64,000 bases of DNA, from contig NZ_JAKZBV010000001.1 of NCBI RefSeq assembly GCF_022539255.1, positions 3,286,001 to 3,350,000 on the forward strand, in the 5' to 3' direction. Position numbers and translations under genes: made by a program. Source of the stretch: Sinomonas terrae (lineage in GTDB: Bacteria; Actinomycetota; Actinomycetes; Actinomycetales; Micrococcaceae). Under the pieces are notes generated by a model. It was not told the DNA's origin. It saw only the letters and a program-made list of their open reading frames with translations, and searched no databases. Positions 25,986-34,542 of this stretch are shown here, one piece after another. Each line of letters opens with the position of its first letter. Positions within the stretch are counted from its first letter, which is position 1.

Positions 25986-26024
25986 AAGTGTCCCGCCCCA
26001 ACTCGCTGTTAGGGCGGGACACTT
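25986..26024 (-). terminator. Intrinsic terminator of the GH16 lipoprotein gene
   Basis: AAGTGTCCCGCCC (25986-25998) pairs perfectly with GGGCGGGACACTT (26012-26024). In the minus direction TTTTC follows the stem, 6 bp after the stop codon. Confidence 0.85.
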
Positions 26025-26029
26025 CGGCG

Positions 26030-27130
26030 TCAGCACTGAGGCGTAGCTGCCACCGTTCCCGAAGCCGGGCTCCCCGTGCCGTTGATGCTGTAGTCGCGCA
26101 CCCAGTCGACGTTCATCGTCGCGGGCTTGGTGGTCTGGCCGGCGATCGGGAACCAGTCGAGCTGCAACGTCTGATGCATCGACTGCCCGGGCTGGTGCGC
26201 CGGGTCGGTGTCCTTGAACCATGTCTGCCCGTCGATATAGCCGGTGACTCCGGAGGGGCAGACCTGGACCGCGTAGTTGTGCCATTGGGTCAGATCGATC
26301 GGCTTGGTTGCATAGGTCTGGACGCCGCTGGCGCAGCCGTAGTGGAGGAAGAAGTTGATATCGGCGAGGTTCCCCGTCTGCTCTGCGAAATCGATCTCAG
26401 AGCACTTAGGAGATGTCGTGTCAGGCCAGAGAATCGAAACTGCGTGGTACTGCGGCTCGTTGGCGCTTGTCCTCATCCGGACCTCGTACCGGCCGTACTG
26501 CTGGCGGGAGAACTTGGCGCTCATGCCGCCCGTGGTGCCGGCAGAGTTCCCCGAGATCGTCATCATCCCGTTGTTCACGCTGATCGCCTGAGGGGAACGC
26601 AGTCCCTGTCCTGCATTCCCGACCGAGTTGTAGACGCTCCATTTCGTAGAGTCGGGCGCCCCAGAATAGTTGAACTCGTCGCCCGCCGTAATTGGGCCCC
26701 AGCCCTGCGCCACAGCCGCCTGCGTCCCGTCAGTTGTGCTGGCAGGAACAACGTTGGCGGTCGGGGACGACGCCGTGCCAACCGCGGGCGTCGAGGTCCC
26801 GGGCAGAGTCGAAGCCGCGGGAGTCGTTGACGCAGGCGCAGCCGCCGTGGTGGCCGCGGCCTGGGGCGTTCCGGCGCTGGGCGAGGGTGCACTGCTCGAC
26901 CGGCTGGCGGTGGAAGTCGAAGCACTCTGGGAGGTCGGCGCACTGTTCGGGGTCGGGGTGAGCGACGGCGTCGCGCTCCCACCCGTGTTGGCAAGGGCCG
27001 CGGCCGACGACGGACCCGTGGCTGCTGCGGTCGAGCCCGGTCCCGGGCCCGCGCAGCCGGCGAGAGCCAGAACCGTTGCAGTCAGCGCCACGAGGTGACG
27101 TTTGCGGAATATCAAGACATCGGATTTCAT
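26030..27130 (-). CDS. Lipoprotein with GH16 (beta-glucanase-like) domain
   Basis: 366 aa. I chose the ATG at 27130 (MKSDVLIFRKR) because AGAGGA lies upstream and it starts a clean signal with lipobox LALAGC; the frame extends to 27202 without signals. After the Cys comes a linker of about 120 residues, almost only Ser, Thr, Ala and Pro, that would span the wall. The catalytic domain follows, with GDEFNYSGAPDSTKWSVY at its start and the GH16 active site E-I-D-F-A-E near residue 245, i.e. nucleophile, middle Asp and acid/base Glu all present. It should hydrolyse a beta-linked polysaccharide outside the cell. The substrate is uncertain. Confidence 0.88.
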   Translation of the reverse strand: MKSDVLIFRKRHLVALTATVLALAGCAGPGPGSTAAATGPSSAAALANTGGSATPSLTPTPNSAPTSQSASTSTASRSSSAPSPSAGTPQAAATTAAAPASTTPAASTLPGTSTPAVGTASSPTANVVPASTTDGTQAAVAQGWGPITAGDEFNYSGAPDSTKWSVYNSVGNAGQGLRSPQAISVNNGMMTISGNSAGTTGGMSAKFSRQQYGRYEVRMRTSANEPQYHAVSILWPDTTSPKCSEIDFAEQTGNLADINFFLHYGCASGVQTYATKPIDLTQWHNYAVQVCPSGVTGYIDGQTWFKDTDPAHQPGQSMHQTLQLDWFPIAGQTTKPATMNVDWVRDYSINGTGSPASGTVAATPQC

Positions 27131-27390
27131 GGGGTCGTCCTCTTCTTCAATGGCGCCCCCCGCCCGCCTACAACTCGTTGTTCGCGATAACGATTTGGTC
27201 ACGAACGCGCGTCAACGCTAGGCAGAACGGCCGCGACGAAGCAAGCCTGCGGCCGTCGGCGCCGACACAAGTTGCAGAGAGCGGCATCGAGATGAGACTC
27301 TTCGAGGTTTCGTCGGTGGCAGGCCGATCCGGCTCGCTGTACACGCAGGCCTCATGATCGCCCAACACGGAACTTGCCGCTCGAGGCACC

Positions 27391-27427
27391 GAGATTCGCC
27401 CCTCTTAACACGGAGTTTCGCCCCTCT
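27391..27427. repeat. Twin 15-bp direct repeat, GAG(A/T)TTCGCCCCTCT
   Basis: GAGATTCGCCCCTCT at 27391-27405 and GAGTTTCGCCCCTCT at 27413-27427 (22-bp period). The region 27131-27523 has no gene; the repeat lies just upstream of a permease gene that has lost its 5' part, so it is probably the scar of an insertion. Element type is inferred. Confidence 0.55.
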
Positions 27428-27523
27428 GGCGCGTCCTGCGGCTACGCCAGTAGGTACGGTCGGCGTGCCACCGGAAATCGACCCCTCACCTTCACTAAAG
27501 GAAGGCGCAGCGAGCCTGTACTC

Positions 27524-28126
27524 ATGCAGTCCGGGCAGCAACTCTTCAACTATCACTCGAGCTCGGCGGTCCAGGGCTCAGCTCAGCTCGATCCGGTCGT
27601 GCTCGTGATGCCTGCTGATTTGACTGCCCTTTCCGACGATTTCTTCGTTTCGGCTGCGTCCTCGGGCGGCCTTCTGTTCTCGGATCGGACTCACCTCGAG
27701 TCGCTCGCGCGCACGAGCGGCATTGACAAGTACTTGATGTCAGTCGATTCAGTGAGCGAGCTCGCCCTCGAAGAGAGGGCCCAACGTCTCCACGAACTCC
27801 GCATGAAGACTGGAGAGCTTGCTCTGATGGTCGCGGTCGTCGTGACGCTGATCTCGGTTGTTTCGGCCGCCTATTGCGAGCGGAACCGTCGCAGGCTCTT
27901 TCTGGAGAGGATCCATGGCCGCTCCTTCGTCTCGCGCCACCTTCGCTTTCTGATTGCGGCTGCTGGAGGGGCCTTGGCCGTTCTCGGAGGGTGCATCGTT
28001 CTCAGGACGGCTGGGTCGGGAGCTGGCCTGATGGCTAATACCGGGGTGATCGCAGTCCTGATCTCCGTCGCCGCCGCGGTCCTTGCGAGCCAAGAGCGCC
28101 GCGCCACCGCTCGGGTCCCTGAATGA
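27524..28126 (+). pseudogene. 5'-truncated bacteriocin-associated membrane protein (lactococcin 972-type)
   Basis: About 200 codons of an open frame resemble the C-terminal part of the bacteriocin-associated integral membrane family that accompanies lactococcin 972-type loci: GQQLFNYHSSSAVQGSAQLDPVVLVMPADL, then three hydrophobic helices (LALMVAVVVTLISVVSA, FLIAAAGGALAVLGG, NTGVIAVLISVAAAVLAS). Full-length members have about 600-700 residues and seven or more helices, so most of the N-terminal part is gone. Upstream sequence is not coding for it and carries twin repeats. The ATPase gene follows 12 bp downstream and is intact. The bacteriocin gene itself is not in sight. Confidence 0.65.
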
Positions 28127-28138
28127 GAGGAACACACG

Positions 28139-28816
28139 TTGCTTGAAGCCGAATCGATCTCGAAGACCATCAACGAGCGCGAGCTCTGGTCGAGCGTGAA
28201 TCTCGCCGTCGGTCCGGGCGAGATCTTCGACCTCGTGGGTCAGAGCGGCTCGGGCAAGACGACGTTGCTCAATTGTCTGGGAGGCCTAGCGCCGGTCGAC
28301 GACGGCGAGATCCGGATCGATGGCGTCCACATCGGCAAATCCCCCAGAACGGTCCGACGTCGTTTGCTCCGTTCCCACATCGGCTTCCTGTTCCAGAGCT
28401 ACGCTCTCATCGACTCTTGGACGATCGAGCAGAACCTCAGCTTGGCCTTCCGGGGCCGCACCCGACGGTCGGAACGCCGTCGGAGGGCGCGTGAAGTGCT
28501 TGACCGGCTAAACCTCCACGCCGAGCTCGAGACTCCGGTCTACCTCCTGAGCGGAGGTGAGCAGCAGCGAGTGGCCTTGGCGCGCGTGATGCTGAAGCAG
28601 CCCAAGATCATCCTCGCCGACGAGCCGACATCAGCCCTTGATGACCACCACTGCGAACTCCTGCTCGAGGTGCTCCGTGAGCATTGCGCGGGAGGCGGAG
28701 CCGTCGTCGTCGCCACCCATGATCCGCGCCTCATGGATGTCTGCGATGCGCTGTATCGGCTCACGGAGATCTCGCTCGAACACCGAAGAGCAGTTACGGT
28801 GTGGCATATGGATTGA
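28139..28816 (+). CDS. ABC transporter ATPase, lactococcin 972-type export
   Basis: 225 aa. Walker A GQSGSGKTT, signature LLSGGEQQR, Walker B IILADEPTSALD, switch ATHD. The TTG at 28139 is preceded by AGAGGA. It lies 12 bp after the truncated permease, the usual order (permease, ATPase) in lactococcin-972 loci. Without a whole permease it probably has no function now. One oddity is GEIFDLVG where GEIVALVG is usual. The next gene (DUF3048) is of other composition. Confidence 0.8.
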   Translation: MLEAESISKTINERELWSSVNLAVGPGEIFDLVGQSGSGKTTLLNCLGGLAPVDDGEIRIDGVHIGKSPRTVRRRLLRSHIGFLFQSYALIDSWTIEQNLSLAFRGRTRRSERRRRAREVLDRLNLHAELETPVYLLSGGEQQRVALARVMLKQPKIILADEPTSALDDHHCELLLEVLREHCAGGGAVVVATHDPRLMDVCDALYRLTEISLEHRRAVTVWHMD

Positions 28817-28904
28817 TCTGTGTGTAGCACTGTCTGCATTGGAAGGAAAATCTGATGACCACCGAACGGGGCGATTCCAAGCACAGCTGCATTTGGATGA
28901 AACG

Positions 28905-29933
28905 ATGACACAGGAAACCAGCTGGATCCAGCGCCATCGTGTTGCAGCATTCATTCTTGCTGGGGGCATTCTCATCGTAATTGCCGTTATTGTCGCCTTC
29001 ACCCTTCTTCAACAAAAGCCTGGGCCGCAAAGCAGCGGCAAGTTTTATTCGCCGCTGACGGGTGAACAAGTCGCTAGCGAAGCGGAAACGAAACAGGCCG
29101 TCACAGCCATTATGATCGAGAACAGCCCGGATGCGCGTCCGCAGTCAGGAATCAAGGACGCCGGCGTGGTCTACGAAGCAATCGCCGAAGGCGGCATCAC
29201 ACGCTTTCTGACGTTGCATCAACAAGATAAGCCACAGATTATTGGCCCGGTACGAAGCCTCCGGATCTACTTCCTGGATTGGCTCGCACCGTACAACGCA
29301 AGCGTTGCGCACGTTGGCGGCAGCGCGGACGCCCTCGCTGAGGTGAGGAACGGCAAGTACCGGGACATCGACCAGCTTTTCAATGCCGACAGCTACTGGC
29401 GCGCGACCGACCGCGTCGCCCCGCACAACGTGTATACGAGCTTCGAAAAGCTTGACGCCCTTAATCACGCAAAAGGGTATAACGAGTCGAATTTTACGGG
29501 CTTCACTCGCACCGACGGCAAACCGAGCGACTCGCCAACAGCGACATCAGTCACGATCAATTTCGGTTCCTCAACGCTTTATAACACCAGCTATGCCTAC
29601 GACAAGAAGACAAATACGTACGCCCGATCGATGGCCGGGGCACCCCACCTCGACCGTGAAAAGGGGCCGATCACACCGAGTGTCGTCATCGCCATGCAGG
29701 TGGAAATGAAATTGGCCGAGCCAGATAACGGCCACGAGGATATAACAACAACCGGCACCGGCAAGGCGACCATTTTTCAAAATGGAACTGCCCAAGCCGT
29801 CACCTGGCACAAAGCCGACCGGGCAAGCCAAATCAGCTTCACGGACGCCAACGGGCATGACGTACCTTTAGTGCGCGGACAAACCTGGATAGCTGCCGTC
29901 CCCAACACCGGCGGCAGTGTCTCCTGGCACTAG
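28905..29933 (+). CDS. DUF3048 domain protein, membrane-anchored; lower G+C, probably acquired
   Basis: 342 aa. One N-terminal helix (VAAFILAGGILIVIAVIVAF) anchors an external domain. SPLTG, NSPDARPQSGI, EGGITRFLTLHQ, GPVRSLRIYFLDW and APHNVYTSFEKLD are the hallmark stretches of DUF3048 (YerB-like) proteins, whose biochemical role is unknown. ATG at 28905 with GGATGA upstream. Codons such as AAA, TTT and ATT are far more common than in neighbours, and A+T-rich runs (e.g. around 29461-29520) stand out. The wording of these motifs resembles Saccharibacteria proteins as I remember them, so transfer from such an epibiont is possible; that is inference. Confidence 0.75.
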   Translation: MTQETSWIQRHRVAAFILAGGILIVIAVIVAFTLLQQKPGPQSSGKFYSPLTGEQVASEAETKQAVTAIMIENSPDARPQSGIKDAGVVYEAIAEGGITRFLTLHQQDKPQIIGPVRSLRIYFLDWLAPYNASVAHVGGSADALAEVRNGKYRDIDQLFNADSYWRATDRVAPHNVYTSFEKLDALNHAKGYNESNFTGFTRTDGKPSDSPTATSVTINFGSSTLYNTSYAYDKKTNTYARSMAGAPHLDREKGPITPSVVIAMQVEMKLAEPDNGHEDITTTGTGKATIFQNGTAQAVTWHKADRASQISFTDANGHDVPLVRGQTWIAAVPNTGGSVSWH

Positions 29934-29948
29934 CGGCCGCGAGGCCGC

Positions 29949-30472
29949 CGGCATCGAATTCCAAGGCTGGGACGCGACGACGAGCAGCCTGAGTTCGGCC
30001 TCCGCAGCGCGGCCTGGATCTCGAGGTTCACCGACGCGACCCGTCAGGCCGCCTCGTACCGCAAGGGGCGCTTGCTGCTGGCCGGCGACGCCGCACACGT
30101 GCACTCTCCGATGGGCGGCCAGGGATTGGGCGTCGGCGTGCAGGATGCGGTGAATCTCGGCTGGAAACTGGCGCAGGTCGTCAAAGGGACGTCGCCGGAG
30201 AGCCTGCTCGATATCTATCGCGCAGAGCGCCATTCGGTTGCCGCCCGCGTGCTGCACAACACGATGATCGGGTCCAACGGGTCGACGCCGAATACCGAGG
30301 CCGCTGGGAATTTCCGGTGCTGGGCACCGTCACGGCTCCCAGCGCAGTTCTCATCCGCCCGGACGGCTATGTCGCTTGGGTGGGCGTAGAGCCGCAGGAA
30401 GGGCACGAAGGCCTGCACAACGCCTTGGCCAAATGGTTCGGGACAGAATGTCCCGGTCTAGATGGAAACTAG
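29949..30472 (+). pseudogene. Remnant of a rifampin monooxygenase-like FAD hydroxylase
   Basis: In one frame: FGLRSAAWISRFTDATRQA, LLLAGDAAHVHSPMGGQGL (the GD motif), GVQDAVNLGWKLAQVV and ERHSVAARVLHNTM, all typical of the C-terminal half of FAD aromatic hydroxylases related to rifampin monooxygenase. Near 30300 the frame shifts; it continues in another frame as RWEFPVLGTVTAPSAVLIRPDGYVAWVG and ends LAKWFGTE. About 90 residues normally found between these parts are missing. The N-terminal FAD domain is absent. So the gene is truncated, internally deleted and frameshifted (one G lost in the GAGGCCGC run fits). Confidence 0.8.
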
Positions 30473-30481
30473 ACCGGGACA
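30449..30481. terminator. Perfect 13-bp hairpin at the end of the GH127 operon
   Basis: TGTCCCGGTCTAG (30449-30461) pairs with CTAGACCGGGACA (30469-30481), 7-nt loop. It lies 32 bp past the GH127 stop on the minus strand. No T-run. Confidence 0.65.
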
Positions 30482-30512
30482 ATCCGGCGGGATTAGGGGG
30501 CGCCTCGCGGAG

Positions 30513-32519
30513 TTACTTGGTGGGGATCCAGATCCGCATCGCACCCGGGTCGCCGTTTCCCCACGTGGCGTAGGGGCGGAGGCGCAGGATGGTGCGCTCG
30601 GAAGACGGCCGCGTGACTTCCCTCCGCGCATACAGCCGACGGGTGCCACCTTCCCTCACCGCCCCGGCCGCCTTGAGCATGGGCCCAAGCTCGGTCGTCG
30701 CGTCCGTCTCGGCGAGCGGCTCCTCCGGATCGATTGTTGCGCGGTCGACGTCGGCCTCGTTATCGCGCTGCTCGAGGCAGTAGACGATCGGGCCTCGCTG
30801 CACGGCTACGCAGCCGCGGATGGCGTCGATCCTCTCGTCCGGGACGAGCACATGCGGAGTCAGGTCGAAGTCGATCTCGACGACGGTGCCGGCAGCGAGC
30901 GCGTTGTCGAGCCGGATCCAGCCGTCGTTGGGCTCGGCGTGGGTGGGCTCGGCGTCGTTGGGCTCGGCGTTGGTGGGCTCGGCGTCGTTGGGCTCGACAT
31001 CGGCTGCGCCGTTGACGACGACGCTCGCTCCCCCGCACCATCGGGGAACCCGCAGCGAGAGCGCGCCGATATGCTCCGCGTCCGCCGCCCCAAAGCCCTC
31101 AGTGACGCTGATGCGAACCCTGCCTTCGACCGGGTAGTCCGTGTCGACGTCGAGCACGCAGCGGGTCCCGCCCACCTCCGCTTCGATCCGCGAGCGCGTG
31201 TACTGCACGAGCTGCAGCTCGTTGCCTCGGACACCCGCGAGATACCCCTCCATGCTCGCGAACGTGCGCATGAGGTTCGGCGGGCAGCACGCGCAGTTGT
31301 ACCAACTCAGCCGGGTGGCCGCCGCGGTTTCCTCCTGAACTGAGAGGTGGTCAGCGCGCAGCTGCAGGGGGTTGCTGTAGAAGAACGCATCGCCGGATTC
31401 GGCGAGGCCGTCTGCGACCACGTTGTAGAGGGCCGTCTCGAAGAAGTCGGCGTACTTCGCCCCGCCGGTGGCCAGGTACATCCTCCACGCCCAGTGCATG
31501 GCCGCGATGCCGGCGCAGGTCTCCGCGTAGGCCCGGTCACTCGGCAACTCGTAGGCGTCACCGAACGCCTCGTCCCGATGCCGCGATCCGGTCCCTCCCG
31601 TGACGTAGCTGCGGCGCGAGAGCATATCGTCCCACTGCGTCTCTAGGGCCGCGAGCAGCGTGGCGTCGCCGGTCTCGAGGTAGACGTCGGCCGCGCCGCT
31701 GTTGAGATAGATGGCCCGCACGGCGTGGCCGCGCATGACCTCCGTCTCGCGTACGGAAGCGTCGTCCTGGTAGTAGGCCTTCCCGAAGGCGCCGTCCCCG
31801 AGGCACCCGGCTCCCCGGCGGTCGATGAAGGCGGCGGCGGTGTCGAGATACTCGCGCTTCCCCGTGAGGCGATAGAGCTCCACGAGCGCGTACTCGACCT
31901 CGGGGTGCCCCGGGTACACGGGCGATTCCGGTCCCCCGAACTCCCGCACGATCAGGTCGGCGAAACGGGTCGCGACCTCGAGCAGGCGGTCGTCGCCGAG
32001 CGACCGCGCGGACGCCACGGCGGCCTGGATCAGGTGGCCCGCGCAGTACAGCTCGTGCCCGAACGCGAAGTCGGTCCACCGCTCGCGCACGGTGGCGTGG
32101 TCGCGACGCGGAGCCCCGCCCTCGTCGGCGAGCTGATAGGCCGTGTTCAGGTATCCGCCCTCCTCCTGTGCCTTGTCGAGGAGCGCGACGGTGTCGTCAT
32201 AGAAGGCCCGAAGGGCGGGATCGCCGCCGTGCCCGAGCTCCCACGCAATGGCCTCGAGCGTCTTGTAGACATCGCTGTCGGCGAAGACGAGGCCGCGGAA
32301 CGGCGCGTTCGAGAGCCCGGCCGCGCTGCGGAAATTGTCGAGGTTTCCGACGGCCTCGAGTTGTTCGAGGCCGTGCGGGATCGTGCGTTCCCGGTTGCGG
32401 CGCTGCCAGCGGCCGAGCACCCCGTCGCCGAGCGTCGTGCCCTGGTCTGGCGGGGTCACGACCCCGAAAGCCGTAGCGGCCACTGGAGCGGCGGAGACGG
32501 AGGTGGGGCTAGTGGTCAT
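30513..32519 (-). CDS. GH127-family beta-L-arabinofuranosidase-like hydrolase
   Basis: 668 aa, cytosolic, (alpha/alpha)6 barrel. The GH127 zinc/cysteine site is readable: Glu and Cys in AETCAGIAAMHWAW, and the paired cysteines in YNCACCPPNLMRT, the second set holding the nucleophilic Cys. DIVREFGG-type and GYLNTAYQ stretches also fit. Enzymes of this family release terminal beta-L-arabinofuranose; some members act on other sugars. I chose the ATG at 32519 because GGAAGGGAG precedes it. A run of five 15-bp units encodes AEPND/AEPTN near residue 520-545, an insert not expected in the family. It is the last gene of a sugar-uptake operon. Confidence 0.88.
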   Translation of the reverse strand: MTTSPTSVSAAPVAATAFGVVTPPDQGTTLGDGVLGRWQRRNRERTIPHGLEQLEAVGNLDNFRSAAGLSNAPFRGLVFADSDVYKTLEAIAWELGHGGDPALRAFYDDTVALLDKAQEEGGYLNTAYQLADEGGAPRRDHATVRERWTDFAFGHELYCAGHLIQAAVASARSLGDDRLLEVATRFADLIVREFGGPESPVYPGHPEVEYALVELYRLTGKREYLDTAAAFIDRRGAGCLGDGAFGKAYYQDDASVRETEVMRGHAVRAIYLNSGAADVYLETGDATLLAALETQWDDMLSRRSYVTGGTGSRHRDEAFGDAYELPSDRAYAETCAGIAAMHWAWRMYLATGGAKYADFFETALYNVVADGLAESGDAFFYSNPLQLRADHLSVQEETAAATRLSWYNCACCPPNLMRTFASMEGYLAGVRGNELQLVQYTRSRIEAEVGGTRCVLDVDTDYPVEGRVRISVTEGFGAADAEHIGALSLRVPRWCGGASVVVNGAADVEPNDAEPTNAEPNDAEPTHAEPNDGWIRLDNALAAGTVVEIDFDLTPHVLVPDERIDAIRGCVAVQRGPIVYCLEQRDNEADVDRATIDPEEPLAETDATTELGPMLKAAGAVREGGTRRLYARREVTRPSSERTILRLRPYATWGNGDPGAMRIWIPTK
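30924..30998. repeat. Five 15-bp tandem repeats in the GH127 gene
   Basis: On the plus strand alternating GTCGTTGGGCTCGGC and GTGGGTGGGCTCGGC-type units, in frame; they code for AEPND/AEPTN-like pentapeptides in the protein. Confidence 0.85.
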
Positions 32520-32583
32520 CGTGGCTCCCTTCCGGCCGTGGCGGGCCGGCGTCGTCGTTCGTCGTTCGTCGATGTCAGGCAAG

Positions 32584-33726
32584 TCAGGCTGGGCGTTGCG
32601 CCGTCAGCGCAGCCCTTCCGGTCCTCGCGGACGCCGAGCCCCACGACCGCAGGGCCTCGCGCACGTCATCGCGGCGCTCGTTCTCGAGCGCGGTGCGGTA
32701 GGCGTCTTCGAGCACGACGGCGAGTTCAACCGTGCGCCCGGTCGCGGCGGAGAGCACGGCGGCCTCGACCATCGCGAGACTGTGGACGTTGGAGTGGACG
32801 TCGCCGGAGGGGGTTTCGCCGGTGCGCAGCGCCGAGACGAACTCGTCGAGCGCGCCCGCGATCTCGGACCGCACCTCCGGCACCTCCCCCGCCCACGCGC
32901 CGTCGTCCTCGGCTTGGACGACGGCCGGTTCGCCGTCGCCGTCCCACACCGCCGTGCCGCGTGCCCCGCTCACTCGCCAACGGCCGTTCCACGAGGTCTC
33001 GAGCCCGGGGCTGCACCAGCTGCCGGTGTAGGCGTACCGCGTTCCGCCGTCGAACGTGAAGAGCGCGTTGGCCGCTGCATCGCCGCGGTACCAACTCCAG
33101 GCCGGGTTGAAGGTGCGGCAGTCCACGGTGACGGGATCGGCGTCGAGCAGGTAGCGCACGGCGTCGAACGCGTGGATCGCCATGTCCACGAGGAGGGGAT
33201 GCTCCATCTCCTCCCGGAAGCCGCCGAAGTGCGGCGCCTTGAAGAACTCCGTGGTGACGATGCCGACGTCGCCGAGCGTCGCCGTCATGCTCTTCAGCTT
33301 TGCCAGAGCCGGGTAGTAGCGGCGGGACTGGCTCGTCATGAGCAGCTGCCCGGAGACCTCCTCGGTCGCGATGAGCGAGAGCGTCTCGGCGACGGTCGGC
33401 GCGATCGGCTTCTCGCACAGCACGGGCAGTCCGGCCAGGAGCGCCTCGGTGTTGACCGCGTGGTGCGCGGGCGGCACGGTCACGTCGATGACGGCCTGCG
33501 CCCCGGACTCCGCGGCGACCGCGGTGAGCGAGGAGCCGATCACGACGTCGAGCCCGTGCTCCGCGGCCGCGCGGTGGGCGAGGTCGAGGTCAAGGTCGAC
33601 CAGACCGACGAGACGAACAGCAGGCGTGCCCGCGATCATCCGCAGCCACGCGCGCCCCATGTTCCCGGCCCCGACGAGGACGAGGCGCAGCGGCCCGTCG
33701 TCGGGCACGACGGCGAAGGAGCCCAT
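32584..33726 (-). CDS. Gfo/Idh/MocA-family NAD(P)-dependent sugar oxidoreductase
   Basis: 380 aa. Rossmann motif VLVGAGNMGRAW near residue 17, the family signature CEKPIAPT with the catalytic Lys, and HAFDAVRYLL with a conserved His/Asp pair in the C-terminal domain. Such enzymes oxidise or reduce sugars or inositols, in many cases through a 3-keto intermediate. Start at 33726 overlaps the ThuA-like stop by one base (TGATG), so the two are translationally coupled. Genes of this pair with ABC sugar transporters are frequent in actinobacteria. Confidence 0.87.
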   Translation of the reverse strand: MGSFAVVPDDGPLRLVLVGAGNMGRAWLRMIAGTPAVRLVGLVDLDLDLAHRAAAEHGLDVVIGSSLTAVAAESGAQAVIDVTVPPAHHAVNTEALLAGLPVLCEKPIAPTVAETLSLIATEEVSGQLLMTSQSRRYYPALAKLKSMTATLGDVGIVTTEFFKAPHFGGFREEMEHPLLVDMAIHAFDAVRYLLDADPVTVDCRTFNPAWSWYRGDAAANALFTFDGGTRYAYTGSWCSPGLETSWNGRWRVSGARGTAVWDGDGEPAVVQAEDDGAWAGEVPEVRSEIAGALDEFVSALRTGETPSGDVHSNVHSLAMVEAAVLSAATGRTVELAVVLEDAYRTALENERRDDVREALRSWGSASARTGRAALTAQRPA

Positions 33727-34520
33727 CAATGGTCGACCCTGTCGCGCATTGCACCCTGGTAGCCGTGGCCGTTGAAGAAGTCGCCGGACTCGTAGCGCAG
33801 CAACACCGGGATCTCCCGCTTCTGCCGCTCGCTGGCCGCCCACTGCACACCGTTGGCGATGACGCGGCGCACGTCCTTGTGGTGGTACACGGGGAAGTCC
33901 TGGTCGCCGGGGCTGAAGTAGAAGATCTTCCCGTTGCCGCGCCGGAAGGTGATGCCGCTGCGGAAGACCTCTCCCCCGGTGAACGAGCTGATGAAGACGA
34001 TCTCGTCCGGCCTCGGGATGTCGAACTGCTCGCCGTACATCTCCTGCTGCGGGATCTCGATCGGGTGTGGGACCCCCTGGGCGATCGGGTGCGTAGGATC
34101 GACCGTCCATACGAGCTCGCGGTCGTTCTCGCTCCGCCAGCGCAGCGTGCACGTGGTGCCCATGAGCTTCTGGAAGATCTTCGACCAGTGTCCGGAGTGC
34201 AGCACCACAAGGCCCATGCCTTCGAGGACGTGCCGGTGCACGCGCTCGACCACCTCGTCCGAGACCTCAGCGTGTGCCGCGTGGCCCCACCAGGTCAGCA
34301 CGTCGGTCTCGGCAAGGCGTTCCTCGCTGAGCCCGTGCTCGGGGTCGTCCAGCAGCGCCGTCGTGACGCTGACCCGCTCGCCGAGGTTCTCCTCGATGCC
34401 CTCCTTGATCGCGTTGTGCATGCCGTCCGGGTAGATCTCGGCGACGTGCGGCTCCGCCTGCTCGTGCCGGTTCTCTCCCCAGACGACGACGCGCAGTCGC
34501 CTTCCATCCTTGGTATTCAT
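33726..34520 (-). CDS. ThuA-like (trehalose-utilisation-type) protein
   Basis: 264 aa with the class-I glutamine amidotransferase-like fold of ThuA. Recognisable parts: RVVVWGENRHEQ at the start, LTWWGHAAHAEV, LVVLHSGHWSKIF and the end IFYFSPGDQDFPVYHH. ThuA proteins are implicated in converting 3-keto disaccharides together with a Gfo/Idh dehydrogenase. RBS AAGGAGAAAC precedes the ATG. It lies in the middle of the sugar operon, 22 bp after the second permease gene. Confidence 0.88.
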   Translation of the reverse strand: MNTKDGRRLRVVVWGENRHEQAEPHVAEIYPDGMHNAIKEGIEENLGERVSVTTALLDDPEHGLSEERLAETDVLTWWGHAAHAEVSDEVVERVHRHVLEGMGLVVLHSGHWSKIFQKLMGTTCTLRWRSENDRELVWTVDPTHPIAQGVPHPIEIPQQEMYGEQFDIPRPDEIVFISSFTGGEVFRSGITFRRGNGKIFYFSPGDQDFPVYHHKDVRRVIANGVQWAASERQKREIPVLLRYESGDFFNGHGYQGAMRDRVDH

Positions 34521-34542
34521 GGTTTCTCCTTCTGTTTCACGA

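Noticed and set aside
29934..29962. NotI (GCGGCCGC) and EcoRI (GAATTC) sites just after the DUF3048 gene, as if a cloning junction
   Set aside because: Both occur by chance in such sequence and natural actinobacterial sequence continues on each side; no vector sequence seen. Kept in mind for the contamination question only.
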